Shown piece by piece: positions 1-10,709 of a stretch of 64,000 nt of DNA. How positions within the stretch are numbered: position 1 is the first letter of the stretch; every line of letters begins with the position of its first letter. The stretch comes from Cephalotrichum gorgonifer (lineage: Eukaryota > Ascomycota > Sordariomycetes > Microascales > Microascaceae): NCBI GenBank assembly GCA_900312665.1, contig ONZQ02000013.1:1116001-1180000 (forward strand). Direction: 5' to 3'. The notes under the pieces are model-generated. The model did no database searches and was not told the origin of the DNA. It worked only from the letters and a program-made list of their open reading frames with translations. A program made the translations under genes and the position numbers.

Positions 1-46
1 GTCTCTCTATCTTGCCAACACAGGTCCCGGAAATTGTCGACCTAGC

Positions 47-3000
47 TACTCGTACTCGTCGTAGGCGCGTCGTCTACAAGTACTTTGCTGATACTCACGG
101 GACAAGTACACCCATAAAAAGGGAGAGAATGCTTGGCATAACGGGCTAATGCAGGGGAAGCTGCTTGGTCGAGTATAGCGTGGAGTTGAGCTGTGGTACA
201 AGGACCACTTACTCGTACTCGGACTCGGACTTCGTTCTTGTACTACGTAGTGCTCTCGCTGGCATTCTTGGGGCGCAAGCCACAGGAGAATCCGGGAACA
301 TTTCGCCAGGAGACAAGAATGGAGGAATGATCTGCCTGTTACGGCTATTCACCCGAACCATCGCTTGTCCTGTCTCCGAATCGGGCGATTCCCTGTCGAT
401 CCCACGGAAAGGGGGACCCTTGGCACTTAACGCGGGCTGCACGCGCTCGAATTCTTGAATTTCTATACGAGTACTCCGTACATACATAGTGAACTGGCAT
501 GGATCCATACCAGTCCACTCTTGCCTTCCATTCGGTTCTCTCATCAGTCCCGAGCCGACTGACTGCTCGTGCTTCTACCCGAAGAAATATATATATATAT
601 CGGGAGATGGATTGCGAGACCGAGTCTACAGGGAAATGTGAGACAGAGACTCGACGCAGGAAGCCGCAGCATCCTGCTACGACTCTGTGAGAGGGGCAAA
701 ACGGGCCCCACATGGAGTCGAAGGAGCATGAACTTGGGCGATATCGCAGGGTGACATCGCTGGCGGGGTGGAGGGAAAAAAGGAGAGAAAAATCGGGTCG
801 GGGGGGGGGGGCAAGCGACAGGCTATCCCAAATTTTTGGTCCCTGCGTCTTGCCAGCCCGTGTCTGAGCCACTATTCTATTTTCTTCCCCTTTCCTTGCT
901 TCTCAAATTCCGTGGCCGTTGGAGGCACGGACGGGGTGGGGACTCCACTGGTGGAAAGTACTACCCAGACGTGCGCGAGCATTAGTCGTGTAAGTCTCCA
1001 TTTGTGGAGTAGCGTGTTTGCGTAAGTGGGGTGGTTAGGGGCTGGAGGCACAGCATGGAAGGAAGGAAGGGGGTGGTTTCTCCCCATTGTTTCTCGTATC
1101 CACCTCCCTCCCCTATTCCTACAACGTATCGTATTTAGAGACGCTAGAACATCAGTATGGGTAACGGCTCAATCGTCCACGAGGAGGGTCCACTCTACGA
1201 TAGCCTGGACGCGTGCCCCCGTCTGATATACTTGCACTACGTAGGAACAATGGAAGTGCGCCGACGTCCACCCGAGAACGTGGAACATGCAATTCGTGGC
1301 CCTACCAATGAGCCATTTAGTCGCTGAGCCGATCATTCTCGGGGAGCATGAATTACTATCCACGGTTCTAGCCCTCTCTGGTACCCTGGTGCCGTCGGCG
1401 ATCACCCTTGGACACACATCCAGGGCCGCGGGTCGAGAAAAGAGGACCATGGAAGGCATCGGGTGGTTCAAATCGGCCCGCTTCTCCACTAGAGTTTTAT
1501 GGAGACGTACTCGTAGTCCAGAGTCGCGTCTGTCCACCCGCCCGAGGACTCGCGTAAAGATAAAAAAATAACAGACTGACGCGCATGAAGATCTAGAATA
1601 TGCCCTTCCTTTTTTGCCGCCTCGACGTATCGCTTTCAAGCATAGGAGAAAGTAGGGAGAAGAGGGCGGGGCGGGAGAGGAGGAAGAACTTATCCTTCCT
1701 TCCCACTCGTAGTATAATGAGTGTGGATGCAATGCCCCTTTTCCTACCATCATCATCTTATTCAACTTTGGGCTTCTGTTTTGGGCTTCCGTCCCTCTTC
1801 CTCGAGAATACGGGTACGACGAGAGTACCGCTTGTACCAGTCTCGTAGCGCGTGTTTCGTCCGCCACTTGAAGCCACCACCCAAGAAGGACCGGTAGGTG
1901 GAGGTGGCGTACTTTAGTGCATCGCGCCCTGTTTACTTATTCCTTGTTCCTGAAGACCCCGCCTTATTGAACGACTAGAGCATATCATAACACTCGTAGC
2001 CCTAAAAAAGGACCATGGCGCGCACTACAAGTACTCGTACTTGTAGATCTCAGTCCCGCTACTACTCGGTCTTGTTCAAAACTTACAAACACTAAACACT
2101 CGTAGTCCCGTATGCTGGATCGCGTCGGAAGAAGAGGACGGCGGCAGGCACGTCGGAGAGGATGAATCCGGTTGCCGCCACCTCCCCGCTGCATGTGGGC
2201 AGGCCCGAGTCCAAGCACTCTAAGGTACTGGTAAATGCCCCACAGTGCTCGGTCGTGGAGTAATCCAATAATATGGGAAACGCCCAAAGGAGATGTTAAT
2301 CACTCCCCAACCTTAACCTTGGACCTGATACGAATGGCCATCCTTCCTTTTCCGAAAGGAAATATAGTGTTTGTGCTACCACGGGCTGGTTTGACCCGGT
2401 CTGGCGGCACCCTCACGGCCTTACCCAAACTTCCGAACCGCAGCCATGTCGGCCTCCTGGATAAATTGCCATCCCTCCATCACGGCCCGGCACGGCTTGT
2501 TCTAGTTCCATAGACCGAGGTTTGCAGGCGGCATGAGAGATGATCCGTCCGAGAACTAATGTGGTCTCGAAGTTAGCAATATAGACATTATACCGCGTAC
2601 GAGTACGACTAGGGGAGTAATTATCGTGTCGATAAAGTAATGTAAACGTCGACGGCTCGCGACTATCTCGTATCGCCTGCATTTCAATTGGGGAAGCGAG
2701 AGGGTGATAAGATATAGTAGCACCTCTCCAAGCACGGGTGCTAGTATGAGCACAAAAGTAATGATACAAATCCTCGTAGGCGGATTGTGCTCGTAAAACG
2801 GGACAGGAAGCGAGTGCCATCTATTGTTACATGTATTCCGCTGTCACTAGTCTTCGGCTCAGCTGTCGGCACAGGTACCCGACGAGCACTTGTACCCAAT
2901 GTCGCAGCTTTCAAGAAAACTGCCTGGATATGTGTCCCGAGTGAGTGAGACATCCCAACGATGACAGGAGAGGTAATCCAAATATTTCAATGCGCCAGTA

Positions 3001-3636
3001 CCAAGACATGTCCAACGTATGGAGTAATACCCCGCCATCGATACTTCAATTGTTTGTCACTGGCGTCCACATCCCATCGTGCCGTCGTGCTTCCAACCTA
3101 TCCATTGACTTGGCTTATGTGTACGAGTACTTGTACCCCGTACATATGTACTAGCTGGACCAAGCATCGTGGCGGCGACGTGGTGCGCCAGAACAACTGA
3201 CGCGTTTTTGTTTTGGGGCAAAAGAAAGTTTCTCCCCACCTCGATTTCTATATCTCCACCCCTCCACCCGGGTCCCCCATGCTAGCTAACTACTCGTAGC
3301 CCTGGTCCACGAACGAACTTCCCAAGTTCAAGCTGTCACTGCAACTAAAGTGCCACCGCATCATTATCAAGTCTTGCATGTGGTTCTGCTTGTACTTGTA
3401 CAAGTCCTTGACCTGCCATTCCGTCTCGCCCAGGTCTGTTCCCCCACCAGCTCCCCCAAAAACGTCCTCACCGCATATCAGGCACACCCGCGCCCACCAC
3501 CCACATCACACATCACACAACATCACACATTTACCCCCCTTCCACAATCCATGCCCCCCTACTAGTACGAGTATTACTTGTGTCCGTAGCGATACTCCGG
3601 GCGCACGCGCCACAAGAACACCCATAATTACTCGTA
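47..3636. repeat. Cluster of GTAC-centred 8-mer motifs (left)
   Basis: Copies of TACTCGTA, TACGAGTA, TACTTGTA or TACAAGTA begin at 47, 75, 210, 466, 1508, 2026, 2032, 2038, 2598, 3122, 3128, 3291, 3393, 3566 and 3629. At 2026-2045 three copies overlap by two bases to give a 20-bp chain, and at 3122-3135 two copies overlap. The four 8-mers are two motifs and their reverse complements, so orientation is mixed. Function unknown. Confidence 0.75.
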
Positions 3637-3643
3637 TCCCAAG

Positions 3644-3679
3644 CCCAACCCCAGTCCTAATCCCAACCCCAGTCCTAAT
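3644..3679. repeat. 18-bp tandem repeat, two copies
   Basis: The unit CCCAACCCCAGTCCTAAT occurs exactly twice, at 3644-3661 and 3662-3679, and is followed by further C-rich CCCAAT/CCCTAC runs. It loosely resembles a decayed C-strand telomere-like sequence (CCCTAA), but no true telomere array is present. Confidence 0.8.
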
Positions 3680-4356
3680 CCCAATCCCTACCCTAGAGGC
3701 AATACCTACCTACCTACCCTACCACAATTTGCCCAAAGGCTCGACTCGACCTCGCGCGCATCTTCGCCAGAGGCCCATCCCCGAACCAAGCCTCCTTCTC
3801 ACATTATCCTCACAGGCACCTACACACGCACTTGGTGCCACAGAGCTTCTCAACCCTGAGAGCGCGACGTTGCTTTCGCTCTCAACCTCGACTCTAGAAC
3901 TCCCAGTAAGAATCTAGTTTCTCTACCCACTCTTCTTCCCATCCACTCACTGCACCGGTTCAGCTGCATCTCCCATACATATGGGACCTACCTCAAAACC
4001 AAATCTCCCCTAGCTTGCTACTCCTCGTGACACATACAACCCTGTTACCCAACGCTGTCCTCACGACATTAAAGTACCAGCATCTGTTAGACGGGAAGCT
4101 AACTACCTTGTCGTCGTGCAGGTATTACGACAGGCTGCCTGACTTCTACCACCGTCCCCCGACCCGAGAGACGTGAGATACGAGCTTCCAATTCGGCCGA
4201 TATCCGCTCCTGTCCTGCCTGCGTGGACCGCCCGAGGCGCAGATCGAGAAGCAGGCGCCCTACCAGTCCGCACCCCCCGCGTCACGGTTGCCCCGGCGTA
4301 ACATAAAAATCTCGGAGCTGGGAAGACCCTCCACCGCCTGGTAGGGCTGCTATGCC

Positions 4357-7300
4357 ATGGAGAGCACATCCGCCCCTCTCGCCGACTACTTCTGGGTTGC
4401 TGGCCTAGAGTCAGTTTCCTACAATGACACTCCTCTACCCACCCCAACCCTTCCGGTAGATACCACCATCGTCGAGGATGAACTAGAGTGTATCGACCCC
4501 CTCAACGGCAGCTCGAGAGCCACGGCTCGCCACTCTCGCCAGAGCTCGAACCACCGCATATCCAAGCTTTCCAACGAGGCTCGATTCTCCATCAATACAC
4601 TTGACGAGGTGGACGGCAACACCAGGAGCAACAGAAGCAGTGCCACCATTAAACCTATTAACAACAATGGTCCGCCGACTTCCACGTCGACCCTTCTACC
4701 GGGCCCCAACGAGAAGAGCCCGCTGTCCGATTTCGACTTTGACAATGCCCTTTTCAAGTTTGCCGCCGAGAGGGAGCACTTCCTCGAGGACCTAAGCTTC
4801 ACCGCCGGTGCCAAAACACAGTCGAGGCCCCCGATGGTAAACCCGCGTGCCGAGAGGATAAAGGCGGACGAGACTGATACCTCGGGCCGGAGGAGCCCCA
4901 TGCGGAGCATCAAGGGGAGCATAAGAGGCAGTATCAAGGGCAGCATACGTAGGAAGATGAGTTTCAGGGACATGAACAGCAGCCGGAAGCAACCGTCCGC
5001 CGCCAAACCAGGTCTGTCAGGTCTTACACGCACCACCACAGCCGTCGGCTCTCCCATCTCGACCATGATTCCAGAACGTCCAGAGCCTCGGCAACATACT
5101 GACAGACTTGCGCCTCTAGCTTCTATTAGGACCGCCAAGCGACTGAGCAACTACAACTCCGTCATCCCGCCCCCTGAGCCGTTGAACACCGACCCGGACA
5201 TGCACCCACTGAAGCGGCGATTCGAACCCGTTCTCCTCGACCGATATCCGCCCGCCAATGCCGCCGTCGAGGTCGCTCGACGAGGAAGGTTCCCGGACTA
5301 CGTCCCGATGTTTGCCTTTCCCAACGACATACAGATTGTCTCGTCGGATGACCGGCCGAGGTCGACATGGCACGGCTTTACCATGACGTCCGACGACAAT
5401 GGCAAGATCTACGGAATATGTGTTATTGTCTGGACTGCACTAGACTCAGACGTCGCCGAGGACATCGAGAAGCGGTGCGAGGCCTGGAGACAAAGCCATA
5501 TGTCGAACGAAGAGCGGGAACTAGCGGCGAGCTTGGGCGTGAGGTTGGCCGGTGAAAGGACAAACCTGTCGCAGTTGCTCGCCCGACTCCCGCAGATACC
5601 ATCAGGCTCCCACGAGCGAGATACGCTGGAAGATCAGATCAGTGCTGTTGAGGAAAAGATCAGTCTGATGACGGAGATGCTGCGGCCTCTTCGCCACGGC
5701 GCCGCCTCTAAGATCGACGGGCTTACCACGGGCGAGACGGGCCTCTGGGCACCACGGGCGTACGGCGTTATGGGGAGGGATGCATCGAGGATGCCGTTCT
5801 GGAAGGAGTGGCTCCGAGGCGTCATTGTTCCCATGACTGATGGCGCCGTCCTGCGCGTTCCGCCGAGCTCGCCCAAGGTGGGCCGCTGGCAACCGCTGGA
5901 GAGGTACGTGGTCAACCTGTGCGTGGAAGCCTTCAACCCGCTAGGGTCCAAAACGCAAGTGGAGATTGGGGTCAGGGAGCTGCGACTTTACGCAAGGCAG
6001 GAAGCCGCCAACGAAATACCCGGCTCGCGGTCCACAGACATCTATGCGCTATTCAGGTGCCTTTCGCTTGAGAACATAGTTGCCCTGTTCGAGTACGCCA
6101 TGGCGGAGTCCCGCATCATCTTCCTCTCCTCACACACCGGCATGCTTCATCTTGCATGCCACGCTCTTGCTAGCCTGCTGTACCCTTTCAAGTGGGCTAG
6201 TGTATTTATCCCCGTTCTGCCCTCCCGCCTCCTGTCTGCCCTCGAAGCCCCGTGTCCGTACATAGTCGGTATTGAGCGCCGCTATGACAATATCGAGCTA
6301 CCCGAAGATGACTACGTTCTTGTGGACCTTGACAAGGATACGATCGACGCTACTTCTCAACCCATCCGACTACCTCGGCAACAGCGGCGGAAACTGTTAG
6401 CCCTCCTGCAGGTTGCGGCGCCGGCGAAGCTGAGGTACGGTGTGACAACCGGGCCCCCTCCCTATGCGGTGGAAACGTTCCCGTACGACGCCTTCTCCGC
6501 GGAAGATCAGTCCATATTCTCGCCGACTCCGCCGGAGGGGACACTGGGAAAGTGGGCGTCTCAGAGCTCAGCTGCCTTTAGCGAAGAGGAAAGCGGGGTC
6601 AAGTACAAGCCTCCGCTTTTCAACGTGTTCTCCCTCGTGCGACCTGACAACGGGAAGTCGGATCGCCCAGGCACTAGTAAGTCTGCGCGAACTAGTCCGC
6701 CGTCTTCGGTGTCACCCATGTCCATGAGCTTCCCACCCATGCCTTCGACCCCGATCTCCAGGAGCGATTCGGGCTTTGCAGCAACTCTGCGAGAGAAGAG
6801 GTCTGGCCACTTTGATGAAAAGACTCGACGCAGCTCCTCGTTTGGAGTTGAGAGGCACGCGCCTATGCATCGTCCAAGCCTCCCTTTCCTCAACGGGCAC
6901 GCCGCGAGCACGTCCATCTCGTCCATCTCAGTAGACTCGGTCTCATCTTATGGAGTCGGTGGTGGCGGATACGCCCCTTCGACTTATGCTCAATCAACCC
7001 TGGCAGCATCCACCATCATGCCTAATATGATGGTCCAGCCAGTCCGGAACACGGAGACGACGGCGTGGGTTGAGGGCCACTGCTTCGATTGGTGTGAGGA
7101 CACTGCCGCTTCGTGCACGATTTGCAACGAGCGGGCCGAAATGGAGGGCATATATAAGTGCGCTGGCTGCGGTGCCTATTCCCATGGTCGCTGCCTTGGC
7201 TTCGTCTGTATCGTCTGCCCCCCGGCGTTCCACGAGGACCGCGTCCGGGTAGCCTTCATTCGTTGTATTGCCAGCTTGACATACACGTACAGGAAGTACT

Positions 7301-7940
7301 TGGGAAGGCCGAGCAAGATACAGAGGAACAACGGCCAACTCTATGCATTCGATATGGCTGGATTTGTGAAGAGCCTGCCACATGAGCAACAGGAGTACGC
7401 CATGACGATGCGTGAAACGCAGAGTAAGTTCTACTGGACCCTACAGATGTCTGATCTGGTAGTATTTTTTTTTCAGGGCTAACTTTGTGTGTAGCGTTCA
7501 ATGAATTCATCCACGAGCGAGAAATGCAGCCGGCGTCCCATCCATCCATCAGGCTGTTCGACGAGATTCTTCTGGCGAAGAAGGCACGAGGGAGGCCCAA
7601 TATCAGCAGTGGGTTCTCTCGCCTCTCGGTCATTCGAGCATCCCACGGCGCCTCGATGTTAGGGCCCGGCCACAGTGGACCTCCTTCGCGGGCGAACAAG
7701 CTCTCGAGCTACCTGACGGACAAGACGGATCACATCTGGCGGACGGCCTCCGTGCCCGTACCCAACTCAAAGTTCCCGGGCGACTACAGGGCCATAGTCA
7801 GCAGGATGCCGACTAAACTCGACCCGTCGTTGATGAGGGAGCCGAGGAGCATTCAGGGGGTACCCAGACCTGAGCAGAGGAAGCGAGGGGTGGCGAGGAA
7901 GCAGGTGCCCAGTATGGTGGGGCCCGTGCCGCCCCAGTGA
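4357..7940 (+). CDS. DENN (AEX-3) domain protein, probable Rab GTPase exchange factor
   Basis: Two exons, 4357-7423 and 7495-7940, give 1170 residues. The 71-nt intron has a GTAAGT donor, a GCTAAC branch site and a TAG acceptor; skipping it restores the frame (…RETQ-T-FNEF…). Residues 1 to ~275 are low complexity with basic and serine-rich stretches. The upstream DENN module lies near 300-370 (PDYVPMFAFP), and the core DENN module near 550-690 (LENIVALFEYAMAE, IIFLSSHT, PYIVGIERR). Near 908-960 there is a C1-like zinc-binding pattern (C-x2-C-x11-C-x2-C-x4-H-x2-C-x4-C-x2-C). DENN proteins activate Rab GTPases in membrane traffic; the specific Rab cannot be read from the sequence. The start is chosen because the early segment DYFWVAGLES is typical of fungal DENN proteins and follows an in-frame-free leader. 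Confidence 0.9.
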
Positions 7941-8679
7941 TGGATATCCTGTGGGCGCGGGGAGAAAGTATCGATGAGAGATCAAGTTTATGACGGACGA
8001 AACGGCGGGATGTAACCCGTTCGACCCAGACCCGATCCTCGCATGTATGGGTCTGGGGTGTAGTGAAAGAGTAGGAGGGCTTTATGTGCCGAATAACCTA
8101 CTATTGTACATTAGTGTGTAATTTAGCATGCGCTGCGTCTGTTTTTTTCTCTCTCTTTTGCTGTTCGGCCGGGATGGGGAGAGGAAGGAAGGAATGCATA
8201 CGAGATCCTACTAGTTCGAGAGTGCCTAGATAAATTACATAGGTATCGAAGGGGAAAGGGGGGGTGGGTTTTTATTGATCGCGAGAAACATTTTCTTCCT
8301 ACCTTGTGCCTATGAGTCTTTGTATGCTTGTCAAAGAGGGCCCTGGTAGGGAAATGACGGCTTGGAAGGCATTCAGACGCCGACGCCCTCGATTCTAGAA
8401 CCACGGACCTGCCACATTTACGGCAGGTATTAGAGCAGTCATGTGGGATTTCAAAAGAGCTTGCCAAAATATTATTTGTTATTTATCCTCGCTATGATTC
8501 CGGCATCCTCATTTCATCATAAGAAGCAAGCATCGCCCTTTGCCACATACGGCCATCTCTTCGCAGGTATAAGACTGAGACGGGCCTCGTGATGGGGGTA
8601 TAAACTCAAGTGATACTCTCCATTCCTGCAAACCTAGAGAGTCGATCAAAGACCTCTCCTCCCCCAAACCGTCGACTCG
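7941..8679. other. Intergenic, convergent 3' regions
   Basis: This 739-bp gap lies between the 3' ends of the DENN gene (plus strand) and YPI1 (minus strand). It should contain both transcripts' 3' untranslated regions. I see no additional gene, repeat array or GTAC-motif cluster. Confidence 0.6.
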
Positions 8680-9234
8680 TCACGTCTTGTTTTTCGACTC
8701 ATCCCCACCCAGAGGCGTCGGTCTAGCTTTCACCTTTGGCACCCTCTCGTAGGCATTCGGACTTGGCCTCCTCTTATTATCCCCGCCCTCCTTCCTCTTC
8801 CTTGCTCGTCCGTGGTGGTGGTGGTGGTTACAGTCATCGCCATGCCGATCCCCGGAACCCTTCCCCTTCCCCGCGTCGGAGTCTGAGTCTGAGTCGGATG
8901 ACGAGGAAGACTCGTCGGAGGATTCGTCGACGCCTTTGGGGCGGTGGTAGATGCAGCAGACTGGCAAAAGATCAATATCCCTTCTTCCGTTGGGAAAAGA
9001 CAGGACGAGAGGGAAAGGGGCGTGTGTAGGTTTACCTTTAGACTTCTTCCGATTTAGCTTCTCGTTGTCGACTACGTCCTCCGTCCATTGGACCCTCTGC
9101 CTCGAGGTGTGCGCGCCGCGAAGACGCAGGATGGGTGTAGGGGCCGCGGGCCCCGGTTGCGAAGAGGAGGGAGTTTGTGTTTGTGTTTGCGTCGCCTGCG
9201 CGGGGTGCGCTTGGGGCTGTGGCCTGGATGCCAT
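8680..9234 (-). CDS. YPI1: Ypi1-type inhibitor/regulator of protein phosphatase 1
   Basis: Two exons on the minus strand, 9234-9036 and 8960-8680, separated by a 75-nt intron (8961-9035; GTAAAC donor, TGCCAG acceptor), give 159 residues. The join places Lys-Lys-Ser-Lys directly before Val-Cys-Cys-Ile-Tyr-His, recreating the family signature RVQWTEDVVDNEKL…VCCIYHRPK of yeast Ypi1 and animal PPP1R11 (inhibitor-3). The RVxW element (RVQW) is the standard PP1-docking motif. Reading through the intron destroys this signature, which supports the splice. Downstream are a serine/aspartate-rich acidic stretch, a five-His run and basic nuclear-localisation-like segments. The protein is expected in the nucleus bound to the Glc7-type phosphatase. 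Confidence 0.93.
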   Translation of the reverse strand: MASRPQPQAHPAQATQTQTQTPSSSQPGPAAPTPILRLRGAHTSRQRVQWTEDVVDNEKLNRKKSKGKPTHAPFPLVLSFPNGRRDIDLLPVCCIYHRPKGVDESSDESSSSSDSDSDSDAGKGKGSGDRHGDDCNHHHHHGRARKRKEGGDNKRRPSPNAYERVPKVKARPTPLGGDESKNKT

Positions 9235-10709
9235 GGTCCGGCTTAAAGTCTGAGAATTTACTACCCGTGGAAAGGTGAGGGAGGGGCAGATACGTTTGGT
9301 GGGGGATGCTAGAGTCGGTGGTGCGGGGGGTGGATGGGGTTGGAGACTTGGTCAGGGTAAGTGGGAGAACGGGGAGGTCGATGGGGATTTGGAATATTCT
9401 GGGTCTCCCCGGCTATCTAGAAATCAGCTTGTTTCTTTGATGGTTGTCGGCAGATGCAGATGCTGTGACAAGAGGTTTGGCGTTGAGTTCGGGACCTTTG
9501 ATATAGATTGCCCCACGTTGCTAGGATGGGGCGACTGACAAATCCTAAACGTCATAGCATGGCATCGGCGGCTGATGCCGGCTGACACCGGGCCAGTCAA
9601 GTACAGCACATCTGCAGGGTTCAGGCATACAATGCATGGGTCCTTGGAGGAGGAATAAGGGCAAGAATCCCTCCAGAGAAAAGGAGTTCAAAGAATTTGG
9701 TAAGAGCTGTGACTGGGGTGGTTTACTTGATGACCTGTGATGTCCATTATCCCTGGAATGTTTTCTGGGGCCAAACCCGCCATGTCCATGTCTGTTATAT
9801 GTTTCCAAGCCCAGGTGACGTATGGAATCGGGCAGCTTAGCTCCTTCCGACTTACACCCACTTCCCCGGACAACCGCAGGTGGCTTGGAGGTGATAGGCC
9901 AGGTGGGGCCTTCCCAAAGACTGACTGGCTTCTGGAATCACGGCAAGCTTCCGTCTTTGATACCTCGCCGCTAATGGCAGCAGGGAGAAACCAGCATATC
10001 GATAGAGCCGTCGAGATATGCTTGCTTGCCTTGTAAAACCACAGCATCTCGTGGGAGAGCCTCTCGCTGTTGGAGATGATAATAGGAGGCTCCATGTTTT
10101 ATCAAAGTCCCCCCGACCCTGGGAACATTTGCGCTATGACAAAGGGAGCTGGAGCAAGACCACAGCGCACAAGCTTGGAATCCGGGGTTTGGTGCTGGGC
10201 GCTCCTTCTGCCATGTCAAGAGCCAGAGCCAGGGGAGGAAGGAGCCACCCACCCGTTACAATGCCGACCCGAAACAGAAAGAGCGCAATCCAGTATGTCC
10301 ACACACGCCTGATGCATTCGCCCGGCTCAGGGTGTTGGTCTGCTTCAAAACTTCTCACTCCTCTTTCACACTAGAGCTGCCCACTCGCTCCCACCGAGTA
10401 TGGTTCTTTGTTGTCTCCCATACTTTGGAACAGGCGCTCGCCAGGCACAACCACGCCTTCGATATATCACCAGTGCTCCGCTGCCTTTGCCTCCGACAGG
10501 CCACACTTCTGGTAAAGATATCCCCCTTCTCTTGCCGATACCATTGATACGATCGTCCACAACACTCGGCATTCCCTCCCTCTTGACACCCAGAAATTCT
10601 CGCAAGAAGCTCCATGCCATTGAAGGCCGAGCCGTTGCCAGTATTGCTAACCTAGGACGAGTCTAGACCAGAACAGTCTTATCGATCCCGGTCCACTTGA
10701 CCACTCGCT
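9235..10709. other. Intergenic, divergent upstream region
   Basis: This 1.5-kb region separates the 5' ends of YPI1 (minus) and the DUF726 gene (plus), so it must carry both promoters. Short open frames occur on both strands but none shows a domain or a plausible exon chain. No GTAC-motif copies were noticed. Confidence 0.55.

Larger units (their letters stand above)
1..4356. other. Gene-free left end of window
   Basis: No reading frame here shows a recognisable domain, consistent splice signals or coding bias, so I see no gene. The stretch contains an (AT)n run near 588-601, a G-run near 801-810, an 18-bp tandem repeat at 3644-3679, and at least a dozen copies of the 8-mer family TACTCGTA/TACTTGTA. 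The last few hundred bases are pyrimidine-rich and probably include the promoter and 5' leader of the DENN gene that starts at 4357. Confidence 0.6.

Noticed and set aside
1169..1867. Open frame of 232 codons on the minus strand
   Set aside because: No recognisable domain, overlaps other equally long frames, and composition is like the surrounding non-coding DNA.
3378..3917. Open frame of about 180 codons on the plus strand
   Set aside because: Proline/threonine-rich translation produced by C-rich simple sequence; contains the 18-bp tandem repeat; no domain, no splice logic and no conserved start.
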